A stretch of DNA of 64,000 bases. It comes from Natrinema salsiterrestre. Lineage in GTDB: Archaea; Halobacteriota; Halobacteria; Halobacteriales; Natrialbaceae. The notes under the pieces are model-generated. The model did not search any database, was not told the DNA's origin, and saw only the letters and a program-made list of their open reading frames with translations. A program made the position numbers and the translations under genes. Where the stretch lies: the NCBI RefSeq assembly GCF_029502005.1, contig NZ_JAMQOT010000001.1:434001-498000 (forward strand). Direction: 5' to 3'. This document shows positions 8,718-16,993 of the stretch, piece by piece; within the stretch, counting starts at the first letter, position 1, and every line of letters starts with the position of its first letter.

Positions 8718-9947
8718 TTAGATGTCGCCGTTGATGATGTCCGCAACTCGCTGGCGGTCGAACAATTGGTTCTCTTCGGGCACATCTAGCGGTGCGTCGA
8801 AATCAAGCTCGCCGAACTCCTCGGGGTAGAACAGCCGCGCCGTCAGTTCGGTCTGGAACGCGTTGACGAGCGGTCCCTGCTCTGCGGTCGGCCCTGGAAG
8901 CACGCGTCCCTCCCGAACCGCAGTGAGCTGGCTACCGATGTCGTCGTTTTCCATGGGGGTAACGAACTCTTCGTGGAACTGTTCTGCGTCGAACGCACCA
9001 TCCCCGCCGAAGGTCACCGACCCGGTCGTGATACCCCAATGGACCAGAATGATGTCCGGGTCCACTTCGAGCATCGTCTCGTAGTCCGTCATCCCGTACT
9101 GGCCGGTCTCGACACCCGCGAAGGCGTCCGCTTCGACCACCCCGAGATCACGGTACGGCTTCATCTCGTACCCGGTATCCTCCAGATAGAGCGCGTAGAA
9201 CTCGCCCTTATCAGGTGCGGACCCGCTATTGATCAGACCGACCGACGGCGTCTCGCCGTCGTCCGGAATCCTGGACCGTAGCTCGGCCTGTAGTTCCTCG
9301 TGGAGGTCGAGCCAGGCCTCGGTCCGCGCCGGTTCGTCGAGCACGGTTCCGACCGTCTCGAACGCCTCGGGCATCGTCGGTGCCCGCTCGGGGTAGCCCT
9401 GCTCTTTCTGCCAGTCGGCCCGGATTCGGCGGTTGTGACAGCCGAAAAACGGCGCGACTGTCGTCTCTATCTCTTCGATGTCGGACTCGTCCCAGTTGTC
9501 GTCCCACGCCTGGATCAGGTTGGGGTCGATGAGAAAGGCATCTGGGTCGTGTTCGTAGAAGATTTCCTTCGGCATCCCTCCATCCTGCCACAGCGGGGGC
9601 CAGTCCCTGTCGTAGTCGATATCGAAACGGTCGTAGAATAGCGTTGGGGCAGTAAGTCGGTTCGTCTGAAGCTTGTCCACCTGGCCGAGTGAGACGACCA
9701 TGTCCGCCCAGCCCATATTGTACGTCGTCACGGACTCCGGGACGCCCTCGAACTCTACCTCGTCGACGGGGAACATCTCGACCGTGTAACTCCCGTCCTC
9801 GGTCGAGCTCTCCGGCTCGCTCGGCGTCGATCCGGAATCTGACTGTCCGGCACACCCGGCGAGCAGCCCCCCACCGACGATCGCCCCGCCGTACCTCATG
9901 TAGTCTCGTCGCGTCGGTGCCTCGTCCCGCGTATCGTCTCTCGACAT
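8718..9947 (-). CDS. Iron-siderophore ABC transporter substrate-binding lipoprotein, first gene of the iron operon
   Basis: This 409-residue protein has a Tat lipoprotein signal (PTRRDYMRYGG, LLAGC), a TroA/FecB-like domain and the C-terminus LFDRQRVADIINGD found in its paralogues 5-9 kb away. The ATG at 9947 is preferred to a GTG at 9962 because the GTG lies inside an iron-box palindrome. It is the first gene after that promoter and is followed within 2 bases by the oxidoreductase gene. It differs from the downstream paralogues in its middle (for example the CHNRRIRADWQKEQG segment), so its ligand may differ. Confidence 0.9.
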   Translation of the reverse strand: MSRDDTRDEAPTRRDYMRYGGAIVGGGLLAGCAGQSDSGSTPSEPESSTEDGSYTVEMFPVDEVEFEGVPESVTTYNMGWADMVVSLGQVDKLQTNRLTAPTLFYDRFDIDYDRDWPPLWQDGGMPKEIFYEHDPDAFLIDPNLIQAWDDNWDESDIEEIETTVAPFFGCHNRRIRADWQKEQGYPERAPTMPEAFETVGTVLDEPARTEAWLDLHEELQAELRSRIPDDGETPSVGLINSGSAPDKGEFYALYLEDTGYEMKPYRDLGVVEADAFAGVETGQYGMTDYETMLEVDPDIILVHWGITTGSVTFGGDGAFDAEQFHEEFVTPMENDDIGSQLTAVREGRVLPGPTAEQGPLVNAFQTELTARLFYPEEFGELDFDAPLDVPEENQLFDRQRVADIINGDI

Positions 9948-9952
9948 ACGGA

Positions 9953-9966
9953 TTAGGCTCACCTAA
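9953..9966. promoter_or_regulatory. DtxR/Idr-type iron-box palindrome
   Basis: TTAGGCTCACCTAA is a perfect TTAGG-N4-CCTAA dyad ending 5 bases upstream of the ATG at 9947. A repressor here would cover the start of a leaderless transcript. Confidence 0.75.
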
Positions 9967-9988
9967 ACCACTAAAGTGCTTTCGAATC

Positions 9989-10002
9989 TTAGGCTGGCCT
10001 AA
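9989..10002. promoter_or_regulatory. Second DtxR/Idr-type iron-box palindrome
   Basis: TTAGGCTGGCCTAA is identical to the box at 3706-3719. It is centred 36 bp upstream of the 9953 box, the same spacing as the pair at 3706/3742, which argues for cooperative binding of two dimers. Confidence 0.75.
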
Positions 10003-10011
10003 AAAGTCTAG

Positions 10012-11019
10012 TCAGTACGGCGCGCCGCAACGCGGACACATCGGCGGGCCGTTCTCAGGGAGTGCAAGGCCGCAGTGGGGACACTCTCCGTCGCCGTCCG
10101 GGGCGGTGAGCGCCGCGACCGCGTCCTCGGTCGTGTCACGGACCCCCTCGACGGTCCCGATGGCCCCGGGTATCTTTTTGCGTGAGCCTTTACCTGCAAT
10201 CGCTCCTCGAGCGAAGCGCACCCGTTCGACCGCGAACGATTCCTCCGAGTCTTCTTTTTCCGGTAGATCATCGCTGGAGACCGCCTCTGGCTCGGCACGC
10301 GCGAGCAGACCGAGTGCCTCCGCGGCGCGGCCACGAACGTACGGGTTCTCGTCCGCCAGTCGCGTCGTGAGCGCCTCATATGCGTCCGCGAGCTTCGTCG
10401 GGTTCTCACACCCGATCGCGACCAGCGCCGTACAGAGGTGATACCGAACGAGTTCGTCGTCGTCCTCGAGATGTTCGGCCAGCGACGAGACCTGGTGGCG
10501 AAGTCGGCTCGGATCACCCAGCGCCACGTACGCTAGCGCCTTCGCCAATTTCTCTCTGACTTCCGGTTCGTCGAAAGACAGCCCGATCCGAAGGTCCGCC
10601 AGTATCTCAGGGTCGTTCACGTCTGCAGGGGATTCCAGCGCGACGTACCCCAGTGCCTCGGCACACCGCGCTCGAACGTAATAGAACGCCTCGTCGTCGG
10701 CCAGTCGTTCGGCAAGCGAATCGACCGCGGGCAGGACAACTGTGGGGTCCGCTTTGGCTAGCGTGACGAACAGTTTCGCGGTCGTTAGCGTGACCGCTCG
10801 ATCGTCGTCGGTGAGGAACGTCGCGAGCGGGTCAGCAAGTCCGTCGAAAACGACCGGACGGTCTTCGGCCACGTTCCGAGCCGCCCGTAGCGCGCGTTTG
10901 CGAACCCCAGTATCGGCCGCTGTGAGGCGCTCGAGACGCGCCACCACGTCCTCCCGGGCACCGTCGTGGAGGAGGTCGGTCAAGCGGTCGGCCGCTAGCG
11001 GGTCATCTGGGTCACTCAT
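10012..11019 (-). CDS. HEAT-repeat protein with C-terminal zinc ribbon
   Basis: This 335-residue soluble protein is built of HEAT-like helical repeats (about residues 15-250, for example the VRKRALRAARNVAEDRP and YVRGRAAEALGLLARAE units). A charged linker and a short C-terminal ribbon with CPHC and CPRC follow. Repeats of this kind form protein-binding scaffolds, and the ribbon should hold one zinc. The ATG at 11019 is chosen because the 12 residues before it are basic and unlike a haloarchaeal start. It ends 9 bases before the iron box at 9989, on the same strand as the iron operon, but nothing ties it to iron. The specific role is unknown. Confidence 0.8.
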   Translation of the reverse strand: MSDPDDPLAADRLTDLLHDGAREDVVARLERLTAADTGVRKRALRAARNVAEDRPVVFDGLADPLATFLTDDDRAVTLTTAKLFVTLAKADPTVVLPAVDSLAERLADDEAFYYVRARCAEALGYVALESPADVNDPEILADLRIGLSFDEPEVREKLAKALAYVALGDPSRLRHQVSSLAEHLEDDDELVRYHLCTALVAIGCENPTKLADAYEALTTRLADENPYVRGRAAEALGLLARAEPEAVSSDDLPEKEDSEESFAVERVRFARGAIAGKGSRKKIPGAIGTVEGVRDTTEDAVAALTAPDGDGECPHCGLALPENGPPMCPRCGAPY

Positions 11020-11408
11020 CGGAGCAGAGGTTCTGCGAGCGGCTTTCACGACCAATCTGCTTCAATCCGCTGGTTTTGCGCTGACGCGTGAACCTCACGG
11101 GGAGCCACGATTCCGACGAACAGTTTCGATCGAGGTGGTCTCGGTATTCAAGTGGCGAGGGGACCCACGAATCGACGGAGACTCGCTCTAAAATAGCCTT
11201 CCTCCGAAAATGTGCATCGTACCGAGGGAATGTGTATACCGAAATACAGTTTACGCGAAACGTCCGCCCATTCCGAATGATAACGGATTCAGCACCCACA
11301 GACGTCGAACGGGTCGTATCAAGATGGCCGACAAGCGACGTCTTCGATCGACGTCCCGTGAAATCTCTCGTCACGCCGTTTTTACGTACTCACCGGCTAT
11401 CCACGCCT
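11020..11408. other. Intergenic region between divergent genes
   Basis: This 389-bp stretch separates the HEAT-repeat gene (leftward) from the Rio2 gene (rightward). A TATA-like TTTTTACGTA at about 11380-11389 lies about 25 bases before the Rio2 ATG. Reading frames here code for basic, unpatterned peptides and no RNA fold stands out. Confidence 0.5.
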
Positions 11409-12317
11409 ATGGTGCGAAACGTCGCCGGATTGCTCCCGGAACTCGACGAGGAAGACTTCTATCTCCTCTCGGGGGTCGAACAGGGGATGCGGTTCTCCGA
11501 GTGGGTGCAACGCGAGAAGCTCCCGAAGTTCGCCAACATGACCGAAGAAGAGGTCGACTACCGGCTCGAGCGCTGTCTCAAACGCGGGCTAGTCGAGAAG
11601 AAGACGATCCAGTACGAGGGGTACACCCTCCAGTTCGAGGGCTATGACGTCCTCGCCTTGCGAGCGCTCGTCGAACAGGACACGATCGCCGAGTTCGGCT
11701 CGCCGCTGGGCGTCGGCAAGGAAAGCGACGTCTACGAGGTCAAATCGTACAAACCGCTGGCGCTGAAGTATCACCGCGAGGGCTATACGAACTTCCGGAA
11801 GATCCACAAGGAGCGCGATTACACCGCCGAGAACGACCACGTCTCCTGGATGTACACCGCGCGGAAGGCCGCCGAGCGCGAACACGACATTCTCGAGGAG
11901 CTCTATCCCGACGTCGCGGTGCCGCAGCCGATCGGCCAGAACCGCCACGCGATCGTGATGGAGAAGATGGACGGCGTCGAGCTCTCCCAGACCCGACTCG
12001 AGGACGAGCAGGTGCTCGGCGTCCTCGAACTGCTGGTCTCCGAAATGGCTCGCGCGTACGCGAAGGGGTACGTCCACGCGGACATGAGCGAGTACAACGT
12101 CTTCGTCAACGAGGAGGGAGTGAAGATCTTCGACTGGCCCCAGGCCGTCCCGACGGATCACGAGAACGCGAGCGAGTTCCTCCGCCGTGATCTGACGAAC
12201 ATCGTGGGCTACTTCCGCCGGAAGTACCCCCAGCACGTCCCCGACGAACTCGAGAGCGACGAGCTCGCTCGCGGTATCGAGGACGAATCGTTCGAGTCGC
12301 TCGGGGCTCACGTGTGA
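11409..12317 (+). CDS. rio2: RIO2-type serine/threonine protein kinase
   Basis: This 302-residue protein is the archaeal Rio2 kinase, an atypical protein kinase/ATPase needed for late maturation of the small ribosomal subunit. An N-terminal winged helix (about residues 1-85) precedes the RIO domain. The flexible P-loop is LGVGKESDVYEVKS (from about residue 100), the catalytic loop HADMSEYN is at 223-230, and the metal-binding FDW is at 241-243. The length is normal for the family. The ATG at 11409 matches the family start; the longer in-frame extension upstream is not protein-like. Confidence 0.95.
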   Translation: MVRNVAGLLPELDEEDFYLLSGVEQGMRFSEWVQREKLPKFANMTEEEVDYRLERCLKRGLVEKKTIQYEGYTLQFEGYDVLALRALVEQDTIAEFGSPLGVGKESDVYEVKSYKPLALKYHREGYTNFRKIHKERDYTAENDHVSWMYTARKAAEREHDILEELYPDVAVPQPIGQNRHAIVMEKMDGVELSQTRLEDEQVLGVLELLVSEMARAYAKGYVHADMSEYNVFVNEEGVKIFDWPQAVPTDHENASEFLRRDLTNIVGYFRRKYPQHVPDELESDELARGIEDESFESLGAHV

Positions 12318-12739
12318 GGTCACCGTCTCGAGAGACCGCAAAGAGACGCACCGATTCCGGTAGAATTGCATCGACAGCGATCGTCTCTGTCTCGTTCGGT
12401 GAGCGATAGCTTCGACATCTCGAAACGGCTCCCCGTTTCGGATCACCCGCTTTCACCTCCCCTAGCTGCTCAGTGTGCGCGGAGATTCAGCTCTACGACT
12501 CCCTCGGTCACGGATCGAGCGTGACGAGAGTCAGCAGTCGTATTCACTCGCTTCGGCGGGAACAGGCGACAATCGATGCATGAATCCCATGATGATATAT
12601 CAAAGTGGGCGTTGTTCCGTGACGGGCGGAGACGGCTCGACCGGATGGCAGATGCGACGGTGGACCTATCGGCCCGCTCGACTCTCACTGAAAATTTCCA
12701 ATGGTGGGACTGATGACAGTCGAAGTCGTACCCCCTCAT
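12318..12739. other. Intergenic region
   Basis: These 422 bases follow Rio2. The possible reading frames on both strands have no recognisable domains and look antisense-like. No strong hairpin or repeat was seen. An AT-rich spot (ATGATATATCAAA, about 12590-12602) could be promoter-like, but it is too far from the next start to assign. Confidence 0.4.
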
Positions 12740-13270
12740 ATGAGTGATACTGGCACGCATAGTCTCGACGGCGTCGGTGTCTGGGGCGGCGGCGTCACCG
12801 GTGGACTGGTCGCCGGAATCGCCATGGGACTCGTCCTTCACTTCGGCGGGAACCAGATCGAGCTGCTCGGCGGGCTCGCGACGGAACCCGGCACGGCGGT
12901 CGGCGTCGGCTGGACCATCCACCTCATGCTGAGTATCGCGTTCGGGCTCCTGTTCGCGGCCATCGCCTCGAGGAACGCAGTCCAACAGCTGATGGACGAT
13001 TTCAGCGACTACGTCATCGCGGGGCTCGTTTTCGGTGCGATCCTCGGGCTCTTCGCCGGCGGCGTCCTGTTCCCGCTGGCGATGGAGCGGGCCGGCGTCG
13101 CGGCGTTACCGGTGCCGTTCCTGCCGATCGCGGGAACCACGGCGGAACTGTTCAGCGCGCTCCTGTTCGGCTTCGGCCACCTCGTCTACGGGCTGGTGCT
13201 GGGTGGCGTCTTCGCGACGGTGAACGGAATCACGCCGAGCGGCGTCCGCGAACGCGCTCCGGTGCGATAG
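12740..13270 (+). CDS. Small integral membrane protein, four predicted helices
   Basis: This 176-residue protein has about four hydrophobic segments, near residues 13-35 (VTGGLVAGIAMGLVLHF), 55-75, 95-115 and 140-160, with short polar ends. The glycine-rich helices resemble uncharacterised haloarchaeal membrane proteins; I do not recognise a function. The start at MSDTGTHSL is preferred because the 13 residues before it are atypical. It precedes L15e on the same strand but is separated from it by a long structured leader, so an operon is unlikely. Confidence 0.75.
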   Translation: MSDTGTHSLDGVGVWGGGVTGGLVAGIAMGLVLHFGGNQIELLGGLATEPGTAVGVGWTIHLMLSIAFGLLFAAIASRNAVQQLMDDFSDYVIAGLVFGAILGLFAGGVLFPLAMERAGVAALPVPFLPIAGTTAELFSALLFGFGHLVYGLVLGGVFATVNGITPSGVRERAPVR

Positions 13271-13340
13271 CGAGCCACGCGCGTCAGTCGGCCGATCGCC
13301 CAAAGCGGACCGTTCGCTTCGATATATCCCCGAAGTTCGA

Positions 13341-13350
13341 AGCCCTTATA
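13341..13350 (+). promoter_or_regulatory. Probable promoter (TATA-like) of the L15e transcript
   Basis: AGCCCTTATA, preceded by CGAAGTTCGA, lies about 25 bases upstream of 13373-13378. That would place the transcript start just before the first arm of the structured leader and give a leader of about 120 nt. Confidence 0.45.
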
Positions 13351-13379
13351 CTCGAGAGTTGGGAAGAGTGAGTAGACTC

Positions 13380-13486
13380 GCTGGTTCGCGGGCATCAGCG
13401 GGCACCTGTACGACACTACGTCACAGGTCGGGATGTGATCCGCGGGGCATGTGCCCCGGTCGGGATTGAACCAGCAAACGCCCGCG
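13380..13486 (+). ncRNA. Structured 5' leader of rpl15e with two competing long-range pairings
   Basis: GCTGGTTC (13380-13387) is exactly complementary to GAACCAGC (13468-13475). CGCGGGC (13387-13393) is exactly complementary to GCCCGCG (13480-13486). The two pairings are interleaved, so they form either a pseudoknot or alternative states. Inside lie a hairpin ACCTGTACG/CGT-C-ACAGGT (13404-13428) and a GGGGC/GCCCC hairpin (13444-13457). The element ends 10 bases before the L15e ATG. Most haloarchaeal mRNAs have no leader, so this looks like a cis-regulatory RNA, possibly bound by a ribosomal protein. Confidence 0.5.
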
Positions 13487-13496
13487 GGTGAATACA

Positions 13497-14087
13497 ATGG
13501 CAGAAAGCTTCTATTCCCACATCAAGGACGCATGGAAGGACCCCGGCGACGGGAAGCTCGGGGAGCTGCAGTGGCAGCGCAAACAGGAGTGGCGCGACCA
13601 GGGCGCGATCGAGCGAATCGATCGCCCGACGCGCCTCGACAAGGCACGCGAACTCGGCTACAAGGCCAAACAGGGCATCATCGTGACCCGGGTCTCGGTC
13701 CGGAAGGGGACCGCCCGGAAGCAGCGACACAAAGCCGGTCGGCGCTCGAAGCGCCAGGGTGTCAACCGCATCGGGCGGCGCAAGAACATCCAGCGCATCG
13801 GTGAAGAGCGCGTCTCCCGGAAGTACCCCAACATGCGCGTGCTCGCCAGCTACTGGGTCGGAGAAGACGGCTCGCAGAAGTGGTTCGAAGCGATCCTCGT
13901 CGATCCGAACCACCCCGCGATCGAGAACGACGACGATCTCAACTGGATCTGTAGCGACGACCACACGAACCGCGCGTTCCGCGGCCTCACCAACGCCGGC
14001 AAGGCGAACCGCGGACTCAACACCCGCGGCAAGGGTGCGGAGAAGGTCCGACCGTCCAACAACGGCGGGCAGGGCCGAGCGAAGTAA
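13497..14087 (+). CDS. rpl15e: 50S ribosomal protein L15e
   Basis: This 196-residue protein is the archaeal/eukaryotic L15e of the large ribosomal subunit. Typical features are the start MAESFYSHIKDAW, a highly basic centre (GTARKQRHKAGRRSKRQG) that binds 23S rRNA, and a C-terminus ending GGQGRAK. The length fits the family. The ATG at 13497 is chosen over an in-frame GTG three codons earlier because the family begins with this MA sequence. Expression may depend on the structured leader just upstream. Confidence 0.97.
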   Translation: MAESFYSHIKDAWKDPGDGKLGELQWQRKQEWRDQGAIERIDRPTRLDKARELGYKAKQGIIVTRVSVRKGTARKQRHKAGRRSKRQGVNRIGRRKNIQRIGEERVSRKYPNMRVLASYWVGEDGSQKWFEAILVDPNHPAIENDDDLNWICSDDHTNRAFRGLTNAGKANRGLNTRGKGAEKVRPSNNGGQGRAK

Positions 14088-14248
14088 CGCGGGCAGTCGC
14101 CGCAGCGGTTCGACGCCGATTTTTCTGAACCCGTTACGAGCCGAGAGCGGCCGCGCCGTGAGCCGACGGCGAATCGACCGGCGGGCGCTGTTTCCGGACC
14201 CGCGATAGCCGCGGGCGGCACTAAGTGGGCGAGCGTGATAGGAGCCGT

Positions 14249-16375
14249 ATGCCACGCTCACAGGTCGCCACGTTCTCGATCGATCGCGTCGAGATACTGG
14301 ATCAGGACGGCCGCGTCGACGAGTCGCTCGAGCCGGATATCGCCGACGAGCGCCTGCTCGAGTGGTATCGCACGATGAAGCGATCGCGGCGACTCGACGG
14401 GCGGGTTATCGCCCTCCAGCGACGGGGAGAACTCGGGACGTTCGCGCCCGCGACGGGCCAGGAGGCGGCGCAGGTCGGGAGCACCGCGGCGCTGGACGAA
14501 GACGACTGGACGGTGCCCGCGTTCCGCGAGCATCCGTCGGCGCTGGCCCGCGGGGGCTCCGCGCGAGAAATCATCGAGTACGCGATGGGGCTCGAGGAGG
14601 GCGGCGAACCGCCCGACGACGTTCCGATGATGCCGCCCTCGATCGCCGTCGGGACGCAGCCGCTGCACGCGGCGGGGATCGGCTGGGCGGAGGCGATGAA
14701 GGAAACCGATTCGGTGGCGCTCACCTACTTCGGGGACGGTGCCACGAGCGAGGGCGAAGTCTACGAGGCGATGAACCTGGCCGGCGTCTACGACGCGCAA
14801 ACGGTCTTCTTCTGCCAGAACAATCAGTACGCGATCTCGACGCCGCTGTCGAAACAGACGCGAGCCGCGACCCTCGCACAGAAGGCCGTCGCCGCGGGCA
14901 TCGAGCCGATTCAGGTCGACGGGAACGATATTCTGGGCGTCTATGCGGTCACGAAAGCGGCACTCGAGCGCGCCCGTCGCGGCGTGCCGACGTTGATCGA
15001 GGCGACGACCTACCGGCGGGAGATGCACACCACGGCGGACGACCCGTCCGTCTACCGCACCGCCGAGGAGGAAGAATCGTGGGAGCCGCTGGATCCGATT
15101 TTGCGGTTCGAACGGTATCTCCGCGAGCGCGGGATCCTCGACGACGAGACGGTCGAGTCGATCGACGCCGAGATCGAAACCGATCTCGAGGAGTCGCTGG
15201 AGGCGGCCAGAGAGACGAAGTCGAACGCGGATCAGGTCGATATGTTCGATTACGCGTACGAGGAGCGGCCGCCGTACCTCGAGCGCCAGCGCGAGGCGTT
15301 CGTCGCGGACGAGGGCTACACCGTTGCTCCCGTCGCGGGAAGCCGCGGTGACGGCGGATCGTCCGCGCTCGAGGGGAGACATGAGGACGCGGTCGATGGC
15401 GGCGAGGAGGGCGCGGATCGACTGAACATGGTCGAGGCGATCCGGGAGACGCTCCGCGCCGAGATGGAGCGGGACGACGACGTGCTCGTCTACGGGCAGG
15501 ACGTCGGCGTCGACGGCGGCGTGTTCCGGGCGACGCAGGGACTCCTCGATTCGTTTCCCGAGCGAGTTCACGACGCGCCGGTGGCCGAAGCCGGTATCGT
15601 CGGCCTCGGCGTCGGCCTCGCGGCGGCGGGCTATCGGCCGGTGGCCGAGATTCAGTTCGCTGGCTTTAGCTTCCAGGCGTTCGCACAGATCCAGCAACAC
15701 CTCTCGCGGATCCGTCATCGGTCCCGCGGCAAGATCACGTGTCCGATGGTCGTCCGCGCGCCGTACGGGCTCGGAGTGAAAGCCCTCGAGCACCACTCCG
15801 AGAGCTACGAGGCGGGGTACGCTCACATTCCAGGTATCAACGTCGCGATTCCGTCGACCGCACGGGACGCGGCCGGCCTGTTGCGGTCGGCGATCCGCAG
15901 TCCCGATCCGGTGCTCTTTTTCGAACCGATGCCGCTGTATCGGGCGGCTCGGCGGCCAGTTCCCGACGAGACGCTCGTCCCACTGGGTGAGGCGCGCGCG
16001 GTCGAACGGGGAACTGATGCGACGGTCATCGCGTGGGGCGCGATGGTCCGAGCCGTCGAGGACGCCGTGAACGATCTCGACGCCGAGATCGAGATCATCG
16101 ACCTGCGGACGATCAGTCCGATGGACACCGAGACAGTGCTCGAGTCGGTCCGCAAGACCGGGCGGTGCGTCGTCGTCCACGAAGCCCCGCGGACGGGCGG
16201 GTTCGCCGGCGAAATCGCCGCACGGATCGCCGACGAGGCCGTCTGGCACCTCGAGGCACCGATCGAGCGGGTGACGGGTTACGACGTGCCAGTACCACTG
16301 CCGGCCCGCGAGGAATCCTATCGGCCCGGCCCGGACAGCATTCGAGCGGCGGTCGAGCGGGTGCTCGCCGCGTAA
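14249..16375 (+). CDS. Fused 2-oxoacid dehydrogenase E1 alpha-beta protein
   Basis: This 708-residue protein joins both halves of a thiamine-diphosphate-dependent 2-oxoacid (pyruvate or branched-chain) dehydrogenase E1. Residues 1-345 are the alpha part, with the ThDP motif GDG (162-164) through NN (191-192). A glycine- and acid-rich linker (about 363-392) follows. The beta part starts at about 394 (NMVEAIRETLRAEMERDD) and contains VYGQDVGVDGG and the C-terminal transketolase domain. The two parts are normally separate genes of about 370 and 330 codons. No E2, E3 or lipoyl gene is adjacent, so partners must lie elsewhere. The substrate cannot be told from the sequence. Confidence 0.9.
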   Translation: MPRSQVATFSIDRVEILDQDGRVDESLEPDIADERLLEWYRTMKRSRRLDGRVIALQRRGELGTFAPATGQEAAQVGSTAALDEDDWTVPAFREHPSALARGGSAREIIEYAMGLEEGGEPPDDVPMMPPSIAVGTQPLHAAGIGWAEAMKETDSVALTYFGDGATSEGEVYEAMNLAGVYDAQTVFFCQNNQYAISTPLSKQTRAATLAQKAVAAGIEPIQVDGNDILGVYAVTKAALERARRGVPTLIEATTYRREMHTTADDPSVYRTAEEEESWEPLDPILRFERYLRERGILDDETVESIDAEIETDLEESLEAARETKSNADQVDMFDYAYEERPPYLERQREAFVADEGYTVAPVAGSRGDGGSSALEGRHEDAVDGGEEGADRLNMVEAIRETLRAEMERDDDVLVYGQDVGVDGGVFRATQGLLDSFPERVHDAPVAEAGIVGLGVGLAAAGYRPVAEIQFAGFSFQAFAQIQQHLSRIRHRSRGKITCPMVVRAPYGLGVKALEHHSESYEAGYAHIPGINVAIPSTARDAAGLLRSAIRSPDPVLFFEPMPLYRAARRPVPDETLVPLGEARAVERGTDATVIAWGAMVRAVEDAVNDLDAEIEIIDLRTISPMDTETVLESVRKTGRCVVVHEAPRTGGFAGEIAARIADEAVWHLEAPIERVTGYDVPVPLPAREESYRPGPDSIRAAVERVLAA

Positions 16376-16434
16376 GCTCCCGGTCCGTCGGAAAGAGAGG
16401 TGGACTTATTCCGGCGGCCGGCGTATCGGTACCC

Positions 16435-16869
16435 ATGGCAAAACACGTCCTCGTCGCGGTCGACGATTCGACGCAGTCAACCGAAGCCCTCGAGTTCGCC
16501 TGCACGGAGTATCCGGAGGCGACGATCACTGCGCTCTACGTCCTCGACCCGGGGGACTTCTACGCGGTCAGCGGCATCGAAGGGACCGCGATGGCGAACT
16601 ACGACGAGATACAGGGTCACCACGAGGACCGGGCCGAAGGGATCCTCGAGACGGCACGGGAGCAGGCGGGCGAACACGGCGTCGAAATCGAAACGGAACA
16701 CGTCGTCGGCGGCGTCTCGCGGTCGATCGTCGACTACGCCGCCGAGCACGACGTCGACCACATCGTCGTCGGGAGCCACGGCCGGACGGGCGCGAGTCGG
16801 ATTCTCCTCGGCAGCGTCGCGGAGACGGTCGCCCGCCGGTCGCCGGTGCCGGTGACGATCGTTCGATGA
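16435..16869 (+). CDS. UspA-family universal stress protein
   Basis: This 144-residue single-domain Usp has the N-terminal strand VLVAVDDSTQS and a C-terminal nucleotide-binding signature GSHGRTGASRILLGS, which suggests the ATP-binding type. Such proteins form dimers in the cytoplasm; their exact roles in haloarchaea are mostly unknown. The ATG at 16435 gives the standard length. It is 59 bases after the fused E1 gene on the same strand and may share its transcript. Confidence 0.92.
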   Translation: MAKHVLVAVDDSTQSTEALEFACTEYPEATITALYVLDPGDFYAVSGIEGTAMANYDEIQGHHEDRAEGILETAREQAGEHGVEIETEHVVGGVSRSIVDYAAEHDVDHIVVGSHGRTGASRILLGSVAETVARRSPVPVTIVR

Positions 16870-16993
16870 CCGGCGAGCCGACGCCGACGGGCTGAACGCT
16901 CTCGAGGAGTACCGCTCGGAACAGCGATTTCACGAGAAGGATCCTGTAGAGAGAGAGACGCACTGCGAAAATAGGGACGAACGCCGGCGCGGA

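Noticed and set aside
12470-12985. Minus-strand 171-codon frame near the small membrane protein
   Set aside because: Its translation is basic and unpatterned and overlaps the better-supported membrane protein on the plus strand.
13387-13486. tRNA gene in the L15e leader (7-bp closing stem and GGTTCAATCCC-like sequence on the minus strand)
   Set aside because: The T-arm pairs poorly, no D-arm or anticodon arm can be placed, and acceptor stems do not match on the same strand.
14258-16249. 663-codon minus-strand frame opposite the fused E1 gene
   Set aside because: Antisense artefact of a gene with full thiamine-diphosphate motifs.
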